The notes under the pieces are model-generated. The model saw only the letters and a list, made by a program, of their open reading frames with translations, was not told where the DNA came from and made no database searches. From NCBI GenBank assembly GCA_035041965.1, contig JAPYMA010000408.1, positions 1 through 64,000 of the forward strand: a DNA stretch of 64,000 nt. The letters run 5' to 3'. The translations under genes and the position numbers were made by a program. Source of the DNA: Anisakis pegreffii (taxonomy: Eukaryota > Nematoda > Chromadorea > Rhabditida > Anisakidae). The number at the start of each line of letters is the position of its first letter. Position 1 is the first letter of the stretch. Of this stretch, positions 11,501-25,000 are shown in pieces.

Positions 11501-14500
11501 TAAATGAACTATTGCTCGAAAGAAATGATTCAAACTGTGATTAGTAGTGAAAATTTCTGAGCTGAGAAATGTCAGTCAACTTATTAATTATTAAAATCGA
11601 AAAAAAAGTTCGTAGAATGTGTATATGTATTTGTTTAATGAACGAAGCACCAATCTCATCACTCCGAAACAGGCGCAATGCTAACTGTTATTAAAAATAA
11701 CCGTTATCCTTTGTACGCTTGCTATTGTTGAATATAATGTGTATATTACTGAGAATGCTAAAACATTACATTAAATCAAAAAATGAAACTGTTTTCGAAT
11801 GGTCACCGTTGATTGTGAATTGAAATATGATGCTCTTTTTTATTGGACTATGTTATGGAGCTTTTATGATTTTATAAATGATGCTATCAATAAATGCTAC
11901 AACCACCACCAGTCGATGTAGAATGAATGCACTAACTACCACATCAATTCAGTCAAATGTAACCATTTTTTGAGGATGCTCTGAAACTTTTTACGCCTGT
12001 AAGTCCGATAAAGCACAGAAATACTCTTTCTACCGATAACCATCGTTGACATTAAAAGACCAAAAAAAAAACAATGAAAGAAGAACATATTCAACATGAT
12101 CCCCACTCAAAGACACACACCAACCCATGCTCAGCATTCATAGAATACCGATTACTCATTCGTGCATTCACATTCTATTCGTTCATTACCGATCGCATTC
12201 AAGTTCTCCACAATACTACGCTCTTTCCTCCGAGCACAAAATGTTCCTCGCCAAACACGAGAAATTCCAACGTATCAGAGGTGGGCATGAATCGAACCCA
12301 TTCATTATATGACAATTGTTTGAAGTCAACCGCACATTAGCGACACATTATTGGACGAGGTATGATCATGTTCCACCAAATGATCAAAATTGGCACCGAG
12401 TAACAGCTTTGCACAAATGTAACAAATACAGTTTCTATGCCATAGATAACTGTCGCCAGGATTGTTTCATCTAATAATAAACGAAGTTAACACGGACATA
12501 ATTACGATACGTCCATATGCGCTGTTTCAGTAATGTGAATTTACTAATTGCTGAGCATCTGGAAAGATTAAACCGAAAAACAGTTGGTCAAAAGAATGTA
12601 TCGACGGGAGATGTTTCGTCAATCAGAATTGGACATGAAAGTGCTACTGGTTGGTGTAAGTGAATGTTATTCGTGGTTTAAAGTTCAAACAAAGAATGGA
12701 TTTCGTAACCGAATTAAAACGGAACAAATTGAGCGTAGCAATCAGCGCAGTGAATGCTGAACGACATCATTTAGCTTTTAATGTTTTATTGAGAGAAGTG
12801 CAAAAGTGAGTGATTCAATGATACCAATTAAGTGATTGTGCGTTTATCTCTCGTTTTAGCCTAATATCTACTTGAATCCAATTTTAGCTACCAATAATTG
12901 ATTCATCGTTAAGCATAATCCTTCTTTTCATCATCACACGTCACTTTATTTCGAAATAACATCTATCGGCTGATTGGATTTAGCCCAAAGTGGGTTTCGA
13001 TTCATCTATCGAGCGTATCACCCCAGAATTCGGAAACGATATCTTTGCTAGCACTTCGAGCAGTTAGCTATTAAGAATTACCGATTGTTTATTTTACACG
13101 ATAAATAAAATTGTATCTACACACTTTCGATACAATGACTGCATCTAAACATCACAATCAAAAGAACATAAGTAACTGAATAAGTAATAACAATAACAAA
13201 CAAAAACATTCGGTTATTATCATCAGCTACATTATTTCGAAAACAATATACCCGAATGAAACAATTTCATGATGGAAAATTTAGAGATAAAAGGAATATA
13301 CAACTGAAATTATAACATTACACTTCAATACAAATACAACTTAATTCTAACATAAACAAATTTCACTTCATTCAAAATTAATCTAAACGATCAATTCATC
13401 TTCGCTTTCTTGAAATTAATCTGTTCTCAAAATTTTTATCAAATGCTTTAACGAGCGCAACTGCAAACAATTCCTTCTGACAATCAGTGGAATCACACTT
13501 GTTGATTTCGCTCGCTGGTTATTGATCATGCAAATTTTGAGCATTGGTCCTGTTCGATCGGTTGCCGCCGAAATTCTGTATTTTTCTCATTTCGGTTAAC
13601 GGCCACTGATTTTTGGAGATATCAAATAAACTTCAATCGTGAGCGACATCATTTGGTGACTTATATAAACCACTAGATTACAATGACAACAACTGGCATT
13701 TTTTTTTCTGGAAAACCATCAAAAGATGACCAATTTAAAGTATGACAGATGGGAGAGTGAATTGTTTGATTATGCACATTCATTACAACAAAGAAACGAA
13801 GACCACCTGAACTTAAAAGTCTTGGAAACGAAAAGTTCATTCCACAAAAAACATCACAAGCAATCTGTGTGAAGCTGATGGAATACGTTAGCGTAGGCGA
13901 TTCAGCTAAATTGATTCAAACGAGAAAAATGAGTAAATGTCGAGGAGAAATTTGAGTAAACATGGAGATATGCGCATTGATTCAGTCACCGGATGAACGA
14001 CGTGCTACAATGAGAACATCCGAGAGAACACTGCCCGGCGTCGATTCGAAATTGGTGACGAGCTGAGAGATAACATCAAAGTGAGACGATAACAGTTTAT
14101 GGCCGCGATCGGCATTTGATTCTATGAAAAGAAGACAAACTTTCTGCAATTTCATAATCAACGGTGACCAGAAACGACTTTTGATGTTACCCTAAAATTC
14201 GCATTCATTATTATCAACTGAACATATTGCTTCTTCTAATTTTTCTTCATTTTATTCTCACCCTCACTTGATGGTCATCAACAATTATTCAATGCAAGTC
14301 CTTTAGAAACATAAGCGTGCATGTTCCTCTAGGTTGGTAAAAGATTTCATCGTTATAAAACGGAACACACTAACATTTAAAAAAATCAAATTACTTTGAA
14401 GATAATCTATAAACAAAAGAAGCGTATCAATCATCTATGGGATCATTGATATCTATGGGATTCGTTCAAGAAGAAATTGAGCCAATTTCATGACTAGAAA

Positions 14501-17500
14501 TTGTTCGTTACGGCAATTTCTGCGAAAAAAACGTTTTAAACAAGAAAAAACAATTATTTTCAAAAATATACTTTGGTTGTACTCATAATGCAATGATCTA
14601 TTTTACGCAATGCAGAGAACTGTTTTATGTGATAGAAGTGAACGTACATCGAAAATGCGAAAAAAAGATCCGAGAATGCTCTCGATTGCAGTCGATGCCT
14701 CAGTGATTGCCTCAATATCAGATGACATCTTGAGAAGAAGATCCATAACGAACATCAAGAATGCTTTGTACTTCGCTTTGAGTTGACGCAGTGGTAAGCG
14801 TGATACGGATAACAGCAATGAGCTGATCAACGATAAATGCCTTCAATATGAACATCAAACAATCGTTATGAATCAGGTTAACCCAGTTCAAATAGTCAAA
14901 AATAGCTCAGTAATTCTAGAAACAACATAATGCACACACCAGAAAAACTTTGACTTTTTCCGGCAAATGCCAATAAACACTTTCAGTGGTGCAACTAAAG
15001 AGAAATATGTTGTTAAAGAGGAATAAATGAAAATACCTGATGATCATCACCGGTTGTGCCTTCGAGAGTTGGGTCAATAGTGAAATGTAATGCTGTGCAC
15101 AGTTCGGAGAAGCATTCGCACTCTCGAACAGGTCCATGATGAGTTGATGTGTTATCGCATCCTCGCCATTCAGTGCACGCATCCAGCCCAATTTAACACG
15201 ACCATCTTCAACACTCACTTCTGAAAGTTGGTCATTTAAATTGACATCTTTCGATGCTATCCTGACATTCACTATTACACATCCTAACATCTCGGACAGC
15301 ATATTTTTTGCCTACAAACATGTGAATTACACCGAATAAACTCAATGCCTTGAAGATTTTATTGCCTAAATATCACAGATATGACAGCGTAGAAACAACA
15401 AAGTCGAAATCTTACCTGGATATCGAATCGAAAATTCTTTAATTATTGATAGAACCACTTGTCTCCGTCGTGCGAATGTTGCTGATGACGATAAAACGTC
15501 GGAAAATGCAGAAAACAAACAATAAACCAATTCGTCTGTAATTTCAAAAGCTTGATGAATCGCAAAACAACACAAAAGTTTACATAATGTGTGCTTGTTG
15601 TGAACAAATCCGATGATGAACTGTAGCAAGAAACGAACTTATGTACAACAAGAAATGTGAACGATTGAGTCAGTAAGGAAGAAGGACGGAATGTGAATTT
15701 GGTGGATACTTTAAAGAGATCAAACCTTTCGAAGAAGTGATTCGATCGATGAATTTAACGATGGAAGACAAAGTGGATGGATCATAATCAACCTCGTCGA
15801 TAATGTAGTCCGCAAGAACGAACCGTCTTGCGTAAGTGAGTGGATTTGGATCAGCCAGCGAAAGGCTGTTCATCACTGCCGCCAGCACTGATCCACTCGA
15901 AACGCTAAAATTCGTTTGGCTTGCGAGTTACGAATTCTGACTTAAAAAGAGGCAGAAACTGTTTGAACATCTCACAATCAAACGACTTAAATGCAGTTAA
16001 GACGTAGTGAAATAGCCATCATTAAGAAAAATCACTCGATACTTTGGGTGTTCCACTGAATGTTTTTTTTAAATTTTTAAATGAACTATGGGAAGAGAGA
16101 GAAGTGAATGACATACCTCGGACTGTGTGAATCGAGAATGGAACCGATAATTGATGAGATCGTTTTGGAGGAGCATCTCGTCGGCATCAGTGAGATAAGG
16201 TACTCGAGATGGCGCGATCGTGCTCCGAACAGCAGTGTCAGTATCTCGTGTCGTTTAGCACCGCCGTCCATTTCCTGCCCGTTATCGCCGTCGAATGGCG
16301 ATACCAGCTCTGGACAAAGACACAAGAAACGGCTTATCAGTGCTGATATGTCGTATTCCTAAAGGTAAGATGTTCTTTAAAAGTAAAAATGTATCTGAAA
16401 GCAATCAGTGAAAAATTCGTTAATATTACGAGCCAGAAATGGGTTTTAAAAACTGTTATCTCCACAGAGATGTGCATTTTGCGAAAAAGATCGACGTTAT
16501 TTTTTCGACGTTCACACATCGAGGAACACCAAAAAATTTTCGAAGTAATACCAAACGATTAACTCACGTCAGACGAGGGTGCACCAAGGATTTTGAGGAT
16601 TTCTTCAGCCGAAAGACTGTTTATGGATTTGCGTTGAATATGACATGACGAACGTCCTATAAATGAGTTAAATAAAGAGACAATCACATTGCGCAGAGAT
16701 CCTAATTGGCGAAAATAATCGAGTGAAACACTGGTAGAACTATAAGAATATGATTTCGACTTTGCGATAGCACTACCACAAATTAAACTCTTCAAAATAC
16801 ACCTGATGCTTTACACTCCCTAGCAAATTGATCATAATTGAAATCTTTAACGGGATAATTTATTGATTTCTTAATGAAAATTCATGATATAATTTTCAAA
16901 AAATGGAAACTACTGATGGAAAACCAACGTTCATCACTTCGCTTGAGGAGTGATTTCACAATTTCTGAGATATTTGCTTTCTTCGCAATGAACTGACATA
17001 AACCATCTAGATCGCTTTTCACTTGATCATTCTGAAATACGCTACGAAAATGACTGATCAAGAAATTAGTCGACAAAATCCGTGAAACGATACGCATTCT
17101 CAGACTGAACCTCGCAAATTATTCAACCTCCTCAAAAATATGACCAATTAATAACCAAATTTCAAAACGAATTAATGTTCACCTTCTCTTGCATTGCGCA
17201 CAGTGTATTGATGACAGGAATGACCACATTTGTATTATTCAGCAATGTGAATTTCTTCTTCAATAAAGCAATTATTGAACGAGCACAATCCACGTTATTG
17301 ATCAATTGAGCTAACGCAACAAACCACTGAGGAACATCACAACTATTGCGTGTTAAGGCCTGCAATAGTCGGAATATTTCCAATGAGTATACCAATAAAT
17401 GCGATCGTTAAAAAAGACATTAAAATCAACACGCAATAAATTATTGGAGGCAAAATGAAGGTGTTTCGATATACGTATTGATGAATATATTTTAATCACC

Positions 17501-20500
17501 GAACAAACTGACAGTTTCGATGCATTCAAAAACTTGTTCATTTGAGAGTGTTTGTTGAGTGCCAACATCAGAGTGATACATATCTGATAACATTGGTGGT
17601 GGTTTTTGAACGATTTCAACGTTGTTTCCTTCATCCACTTCCATCTTAAGTGCTGCATTTCGTGATAAACGTTCAGAAAGACGTCCGATAAACTGAAAGT
17701 TTCCATTCGAAAAAACAAACATTCGAACGAACGCAAACAAAAATTGAGTGTCACGTTTGGTTTTCGTCGTTTGCAAACGATTCTGTTCGAAATGGATACG
17801 TCCGGAACTGGTCAAAAACAGACAACAACTTAACTGTCCTCAAACACTGCTGGACAATTTCTTCACCTATAAGGTGCATGACGCTAACAGGTGAATCAAA
17901 AGACTACAACAGTGTTGTTAACAAACTATTATTTGCGCAATTAGAAATAATTACAATGATGTCATTCAAGACGCTCCTGAAGATGGCATAACGCCGAAAC
18001 GTTGAACATCATCGTAATTATTTCGAATTGCGCATTTGTCAACAACATTACTGCACTGTTTTGATTCTTCTCAAGTATCTGATCATTTGAATGAAGTGTC
18101 ATTAACTAGTTAATTTCCTCCTCATATATTAATGTTTTTCAGTTTCTAATTTCACTGAAAATCAGTAAGAGTGCAGAAAAGAGTGAGTAAAAACAATAAC
18201 ACGAGTCTTACTTACAATTTCATCTGCAAAATTCAACAAATGATACACTAAAAAATAATTACTACCTTATCGCCACCGAGGGCACCTTTCCGTTTATAAG
18301 CTCGGATGAACGGTGCCGCTTTACGAGCATTCGAAAGCAAAGGTTCCTCAAGTGAAAAATTCGCCTTATCGAGTATCTCAAACAATTTCGTACAACTGTA
18401 TAAGGTTAAGCCGAATGACTGCACCATTTTCAGCGCATCGTCCTCGTTCATTTCGCTCAATGCAACCTGAATTAACATTTCAAATTTTAATTCTACAATC
18501 AACAAATCGCAACTGTACACCTTTACTCTCTTCTGATAAAGCGCCATGAAACTTATTCTGCTCAGATGAGCAAAAACAGCATTCATGCTACACAAGCTGA
18601 CTTTTAGCGAACGAACAAGCAAATATAAGAAGCTCGAATGAAAATGAAAAAATATTACAAGTGAAAAATATATGTAAAAATGAAAATATAAAATAAAAAA
18701 TAAACTAAAAAGATAACCTACATAAAATAAAAACAAATGAAAATATAACAAGCACGAAAACTTACGTTCACAATACGCTCATCTTCGGCGCACAACATTT
18801 TTAACCTGAGCGAAGGCGTTAACAATTCAATACCGTCTGCGTTGACCACCTGTAATTGTTTTTTTTTCATCTTCATCACTACGGATTCGATTCCGCACTC
18901 TATTCGCATTAACCAAACGAAAACAATAACAATATGGATGAATAAACTAAAAACATGTAACAAACCTTTGGCCTATGTCCATGACACGGAAAGAATAAAT
19001 CCATCAAAGCGTTTCGAGCACTGCTACTTTTATCAACATGCCTACTACACAGCAGTTGAATGATGGCACCGAATGACGACAAAATCATTTCGGCTGAGCG
19101 CTTCTCCTTAAACAACACTAATTTTGCTAAACGTTCATATTCATATTCGAGCCGTAGGTTTCTTGTTAGCAACACTAATTTTTGCTAAAGAACGTCTTTT
19201 TTATGAACATGAGTACTCGTCATTTGAACATCTATTTTATGACATCGAAAATCAGCAAAAATACATTTGATACTCATCTATTTTCATCAATCAGTAGTAA
19301 CTGCTGAAAGGTTAAATTAATCATCAGCCAATATTGTACATTATTTGTGATTTGTTCCAAACGACCCAGCTGCTTCTCTTTAATTTGTGCGACTCAGAAA
19401 ATGGATTCGCGTAAAAATAACGTCTCCATTCTTATACTGCGAACTTAGAAACTGGATTTAAAATATACCACAGAATTTTAAAAAAACAATTTTAAAAATT
19501 GTTCGAAAGCATAAATGAGCACTGCTGAAAAATGAAAGGAACGAACCTTCGAAGAAATATTGAATTCGACGATAATCTTTTTCGCATCAGCGGGTAAATT
19601 TTGTTGCATTAATTCGGAAGAACACGTCGATTGCGCTGACGCAGTTTTAACGTACTGATCAAAGAAACGAATCGCAGATGCATGCAGCTGTACATCCTCA
19701 CACGCGTCGTGTAAACAGTCATCAACAACGTTCGAGAGTTGATGTGCTATCTGAGAGTTGATGTACTCAGTGACTGATTAGGACACTTTTATCGATGAGA
19801 AATGCACTCACAAACACTAATCTAGTTCGTGCATTGTGAATAAATTCAATACACAACCGCAGTGTTTTACATTCCACCGGTGCTCCATAAAATCATAACT
19901 GTGAAAATTGCATTGTACAACTACAACTACGATATCATCTGTCATTTTTCTCTCATTTTTCGGTGAATGTTTTTTTAACGATTAATTAATTTATGGTGAA
20001 CCAATTAAATGCAAACCAAATGACTGATTGAATCATCCGAGTACGTAATAAGAAAATCGATGTATTCGGTCAAACGAGACGATTTCGTTTCGACGGGACA
20101 CAACTTTGCTAGCAGGATGCAAATGCGATTCTTAAATAGAGCATAAACACAATATCAAAAATTCGATGATTATGAAAAATGCATTTGATATTTTCATTCA
20201 AATCAATTCTAAAAATCGCAGAACACAGGCAATCAATTTAATGAAACTGTTTGTAAAATACCTAAAAAAGCAAATTTTTGCGGTCAACGATAATAACTCT
20301 AGATGAACGGTAATGACATTCTTTGAATTCTAGCGATATGTCACCAGATATTGCCCTATGCCAACGTCATCCACTAGATAAACACGTTCTTTTGGCCCTG
20401 TCAACCGAACAACCTCATCAGTTCCCTTCATTCCATAGTCTATTCCAACCATCGCAGGTTTTATAATGATTTAAACATTAGCATAATTAAACGTTAAGCA

Positions 20501-21955
20501 ATAAAAATGCCAACAAATACCTTCAATGAATCGAATGAATTGATCATGTGAAGAAACGCAGTTGGTGATGCGTCAACATTGACTGGAAGTATCGTTGCAT
20601 TTGCGTCCGGCTTAAATATTTCGGATGGATTTTGACAGAACAAAAAAAATCGAAGTGTGATCGAAACGAGAATGAAACCTGTAGGAAAAGCGACAAGGCA
20701 TAGGCAGCTATTGATCGTTCCAACGACGAATGCGCACTTAGTCTCGTTGCGATGAATTGCATTGTTTCCATAACACTCTCATCATTCGCTGATGCGCCTC
20801 TCAATGAGTCACGTAAACGTTGCCGTAACTCAAATATCACATCACTCTTTTCTACACCCATTTTCAGCAAATTTATAACCACACATCACAAAACTCATAA
20901 GAACCAACAATTCTATTTTTTTCTTGAGAAACTACAATTTCCAATGAATCTTAACGACTCAAAGAATGAATTCATTCAGAGTTAAGACCAGAATTAAAAC
21001 AAAACAGAATGGACGTTCATGAAAAACAAACTGCATTCAGTTTTTCGTTGGATGGTTTTTTGATGTTCGACATCGACGATGAGGACACCAGAAGATAGTG
21101 AAGGAACAATTCACAGATACATTCCAGCGGTAAATAAAGAATGGCACTCGCATTCGATTCCACCAAATTCATAATTGCTGGCAATGCGCACGCACTTCCC
21201 TTCAAGTCATTCGATGGCTTTTCATCGAACAATTATCATTTCAGACAGCATTCGTTCAGAAATAACATTCAAAACAAAAAAAACACGAGATTAAGCGAAT
21301 AACCTCAGAACGCGCAATATCCGCTAATATATCCGGATCACGACATTCGCACAACGATCGAGACAAATCTAAATCCTCATTCAACTTCTTGAGATCAATG
21401 AAGAAACTATCTGGTGGACGACGGCACACACCTCTGAAACAAAGACATACAAAACATTCAACGTTTTAGAGAATATACGAAACGTTTCCATACGTTTAAT
21501 ACATCCATTCTCAATAGTAAATGACCATTTCAAGCATAAAAATGAAATTATAGAACGGCGGTAACCAACGCTGGATCGAGAGTGCAAAGCTTTCCGATAA
21601 GCTTCGAGTCTGCGTCATCCACATCCACTCCAGCAAGCCTTGTCTCTAATTTTCGGATCTTCTGCTTCTCCGCCTCTAATTCCCTGCCATCTTCAGCTAA
21701 CATTCGTTCCACACCCTCTGGATTGCCAGCATTTGCCATTGGAGGGAAATGATAGTCCCTTTAGAAATGAAACACATTTAGACGCACAATCTGTTTCACT
21801 GACCGATTAAACTAACAATGCGGTGCTATCGTCATATCCGCACGGAAAGATCAATAAATCCGCAATGTTAACAGATCAAGTGGAAAACCAACTTACGGCC
21901 ACAATTTACTTCAAAAGTTTGATCGTAAACCGAGTTGACAGTGTAATTTATCACT

Positions 21956-22034
<79 letters not shown>

Positions 22035-25000
22035 GAGCTCATAGACTAATTATCCCAAGAAAACTTCAATTATCAGAGATATTGATTGAAATTTTGGGGT
22101 GATAAAGAAATACAACCAATCAAAAATACCAACAGAACGAACCATGAGAGCAGCATTTTGAAGGCAACTTTGAGAGTTGGGAATTTCAAGTAAGCCTCTT
22201 TGATAAGGGAATGTTTATTGAGTGATGCCCACATAATCGTTATGATCCACGCTTTCCAATAAAGTGTTCGAACGGACAACGCCGGTAATTCTTTCCTGGA
22301 ATTCAGATAACATTCAGAACATTCATCCACCACCAACAACAATTAATTCAAGTCTCCAAAACAGACTCGCCACTGCATTAACAATATGTAGTTCATGCCA
22401 AATGCAATAAGCAGAAAAGAAATGAAATTAACACAACTTTTCACATCAGCTCACAAAAATTTATCACACGATATAGATATAAAAAACTGATTGAAAAGAC
22501 TGATTAGATAATCGAATATAAGCAAAAAACGAAACGAACTCTTGTAAGTGGAATGTTATTGGTGGTTTATAAAGAGTTGTTGCGAATAAGCTATAAATTG
22601 CGTCGCAATTATCGATCTCTATCATACTTCGCACACTCTCTGCAAAGAAATAACGCATTACTGAACTAAAATCAAACGTTTCTCGCTCACTGCACAAAAA
22701 ATAAACCATATCAACAAGCAAAACCAACTGCAAATGATACCAAATACCGCTTACTGATGGATAACGATTCAGTCATATTATATACGCGAGACAGTTATCG
22801 CATCAATGCGAAACAGTAATAACTGTTCGGCTGAATAGGTTAGATGTTAACCGTTGAGTGGAGATGAGATCGAAGCACGTTTGCTGAGATTCTCCACCAG
22901 ATCGATCGTATCCGCTGCATCAATTGGTATCGTCTGCTCAGCACCGGCCTTCAGAATCTTCAGCAGTAACCCTTCACTTAAGGGTGCATCTGAGATGGCA
23001 CGCATAAACTGCGTCACGTCCGCTTCTAATGGCCAATTGTCAACACTCGAATAGTAATCTGCCTAAAATGAACCCATTCTAACTGCTTTAATTAACAAAA
23101 GTAATGTACTGAATGACTGTTACAAAAATACTTACATACGAGTACAGCAAAATGAAAAAATACTGACCATGAAAAACATCGAGTCAAAAATATTAAAAAT
23201 AGCAAGCATTCCTATAAGGAAAATTACTAAATATGCTATAATTTTCAACAGAATTGTAATGGTTTCAAAATGCGTCGCACATGATGAACTACAAAAACTT
23301 CTGGTTAATTTCTCGATAAATAGAACAATGAGATAGCAACAACAACAACAACAAAATGAAGTGATCGATTATTTCACAAACGTACCGATGCTAAATAGAG
23401 AAGGCGATAAAACGAGTAAACATATAAACGACTATCACTGCAATACGCGTGATGCGATATCAGAAAATCGACACATTCCTCGAAAAATTTGAGCATTTCG
23501 GTGTAGAACCTGGATGGAAACAGTCTCGTTTACGTAGCAATATATCAACAATTAGGATTATTACAGTGAGATTCTAAAGTGAACAAGATCACCAAAGTCA
23601 CAAGCACACGATTTGCGTTCAAATGCAACAATGAAACATCGATGATCCTCAAATCCACGGCCAGAATTTGAATGGCCGATCACAAATGAAAATTCGGAGA
23701 AAAAAAACATTTAATGAACGAATTCACTTTTGGAGGGCGTCGAGATTAGTTTGTGAAGGAGTGACATTGACATTTCTTCTTAACTGAGTACCTTCACGTA
23801 CCGATGGTGTAACAGCCAGAAATGGCAACATTCCACATAGGTCCATTAACGATTTGAACAGATGTGCCTGTAATGAGAATCGAATGAATTCGAGTTATGT
23901 CGAATGCACGTTCCTGATAAATATGAAAAAAGTGAATAGAAGTTCAACACGACCGCTAAAATAACGTGCAACAATTAAAACGTTAAAATGTTTCCACCAG
24001 AAAAATATATTACCGGTGCAGAAGTTGGAAGAAATTTATTGATGAGTGTTTTGAAGAGATAACGAGTGAAAAGAACAAAATCGAAGTCGACACGTAACAG
24101 AGAACGAACGAATTCTCGGAGAAATGGACGCGAGACTTTCAAATATTCTTCTTTGACGGCCAACATTTCACACATTTCACTAGCCAATACCTTTAATCCA
24201 TTTCTTTTCTTTTTCATATGGATCCGATATTCCTTCTTATCAAACCCTTTCACAATTACTAACAAGTGTTATTTACACTTCTTTAAGAAATATGTATATT
24301 CATGCTTCACACTGAATAGAATAACCTCGAATAGAGATTAATCCTTCCTAAGAGATGAAAATCGAAAATGAAGTATTCAAGAATCAAAAAGACCATTCAC
24401 TGTCCAACGGTGTTTGATAATAAATTCAAAATTTATAAACATTTTTCACAAAAGAGGTTTTGCGTTTCACCATCACAGCTTTGAGGTACTTCGGCAAATC
24501 GAAAGGTAAAAATTCAAAAGGAAATACTGAAGAAACATTCGCAGAATTTACTCGTTTCGTTCAATAAACAGTACATTCAATAACAATTCAAAACAAACCT
24601 GGGTTGCAAATGCATTGTCAAATGAGAACAATGAATGTATCATAGTCATATTGTACGGGAATCGAGCTGACGAAAACTCATTCGTGAGTAATAATCTCAT
24701 AATAGAACTCATAAAGTCGCTATCATGGCTCAGAATCTCCCTGAAATCATTAATTAATCCTCAGATTTGCTTTTCGATAACTCAGCGAAAGTGCGAGCTT
24801 ATATGAAGGAACTGGTGGTTAACTTCCGTCACAATTATGCCTTAAACAGTCATCACACGAATACAACAAATCAAGCCAATCAATTCCTGTAAACAGTGCT
24901 CTTTTGGAATAGAATTTATCCCGGACGGCACCTTTGCAATTGCTCAGAGAAATGGACAAAAACATCAAAATTATGATAGCGATTTTAGGCAATGGAAAAT

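Noticed and set aside
12280..12312. GGGTTCGATTC on the minus strand, like a tRNA B box
   Set aside because: The T-stem pairs fail and there is no cloverleaf around it.
17960..18010. Functional hammerhead ribozyme in the foldback element
   Set aside because: Only the CTGANGA and GAAA parts are present; stem I and a UH cleavage site next to stem III are not seen.
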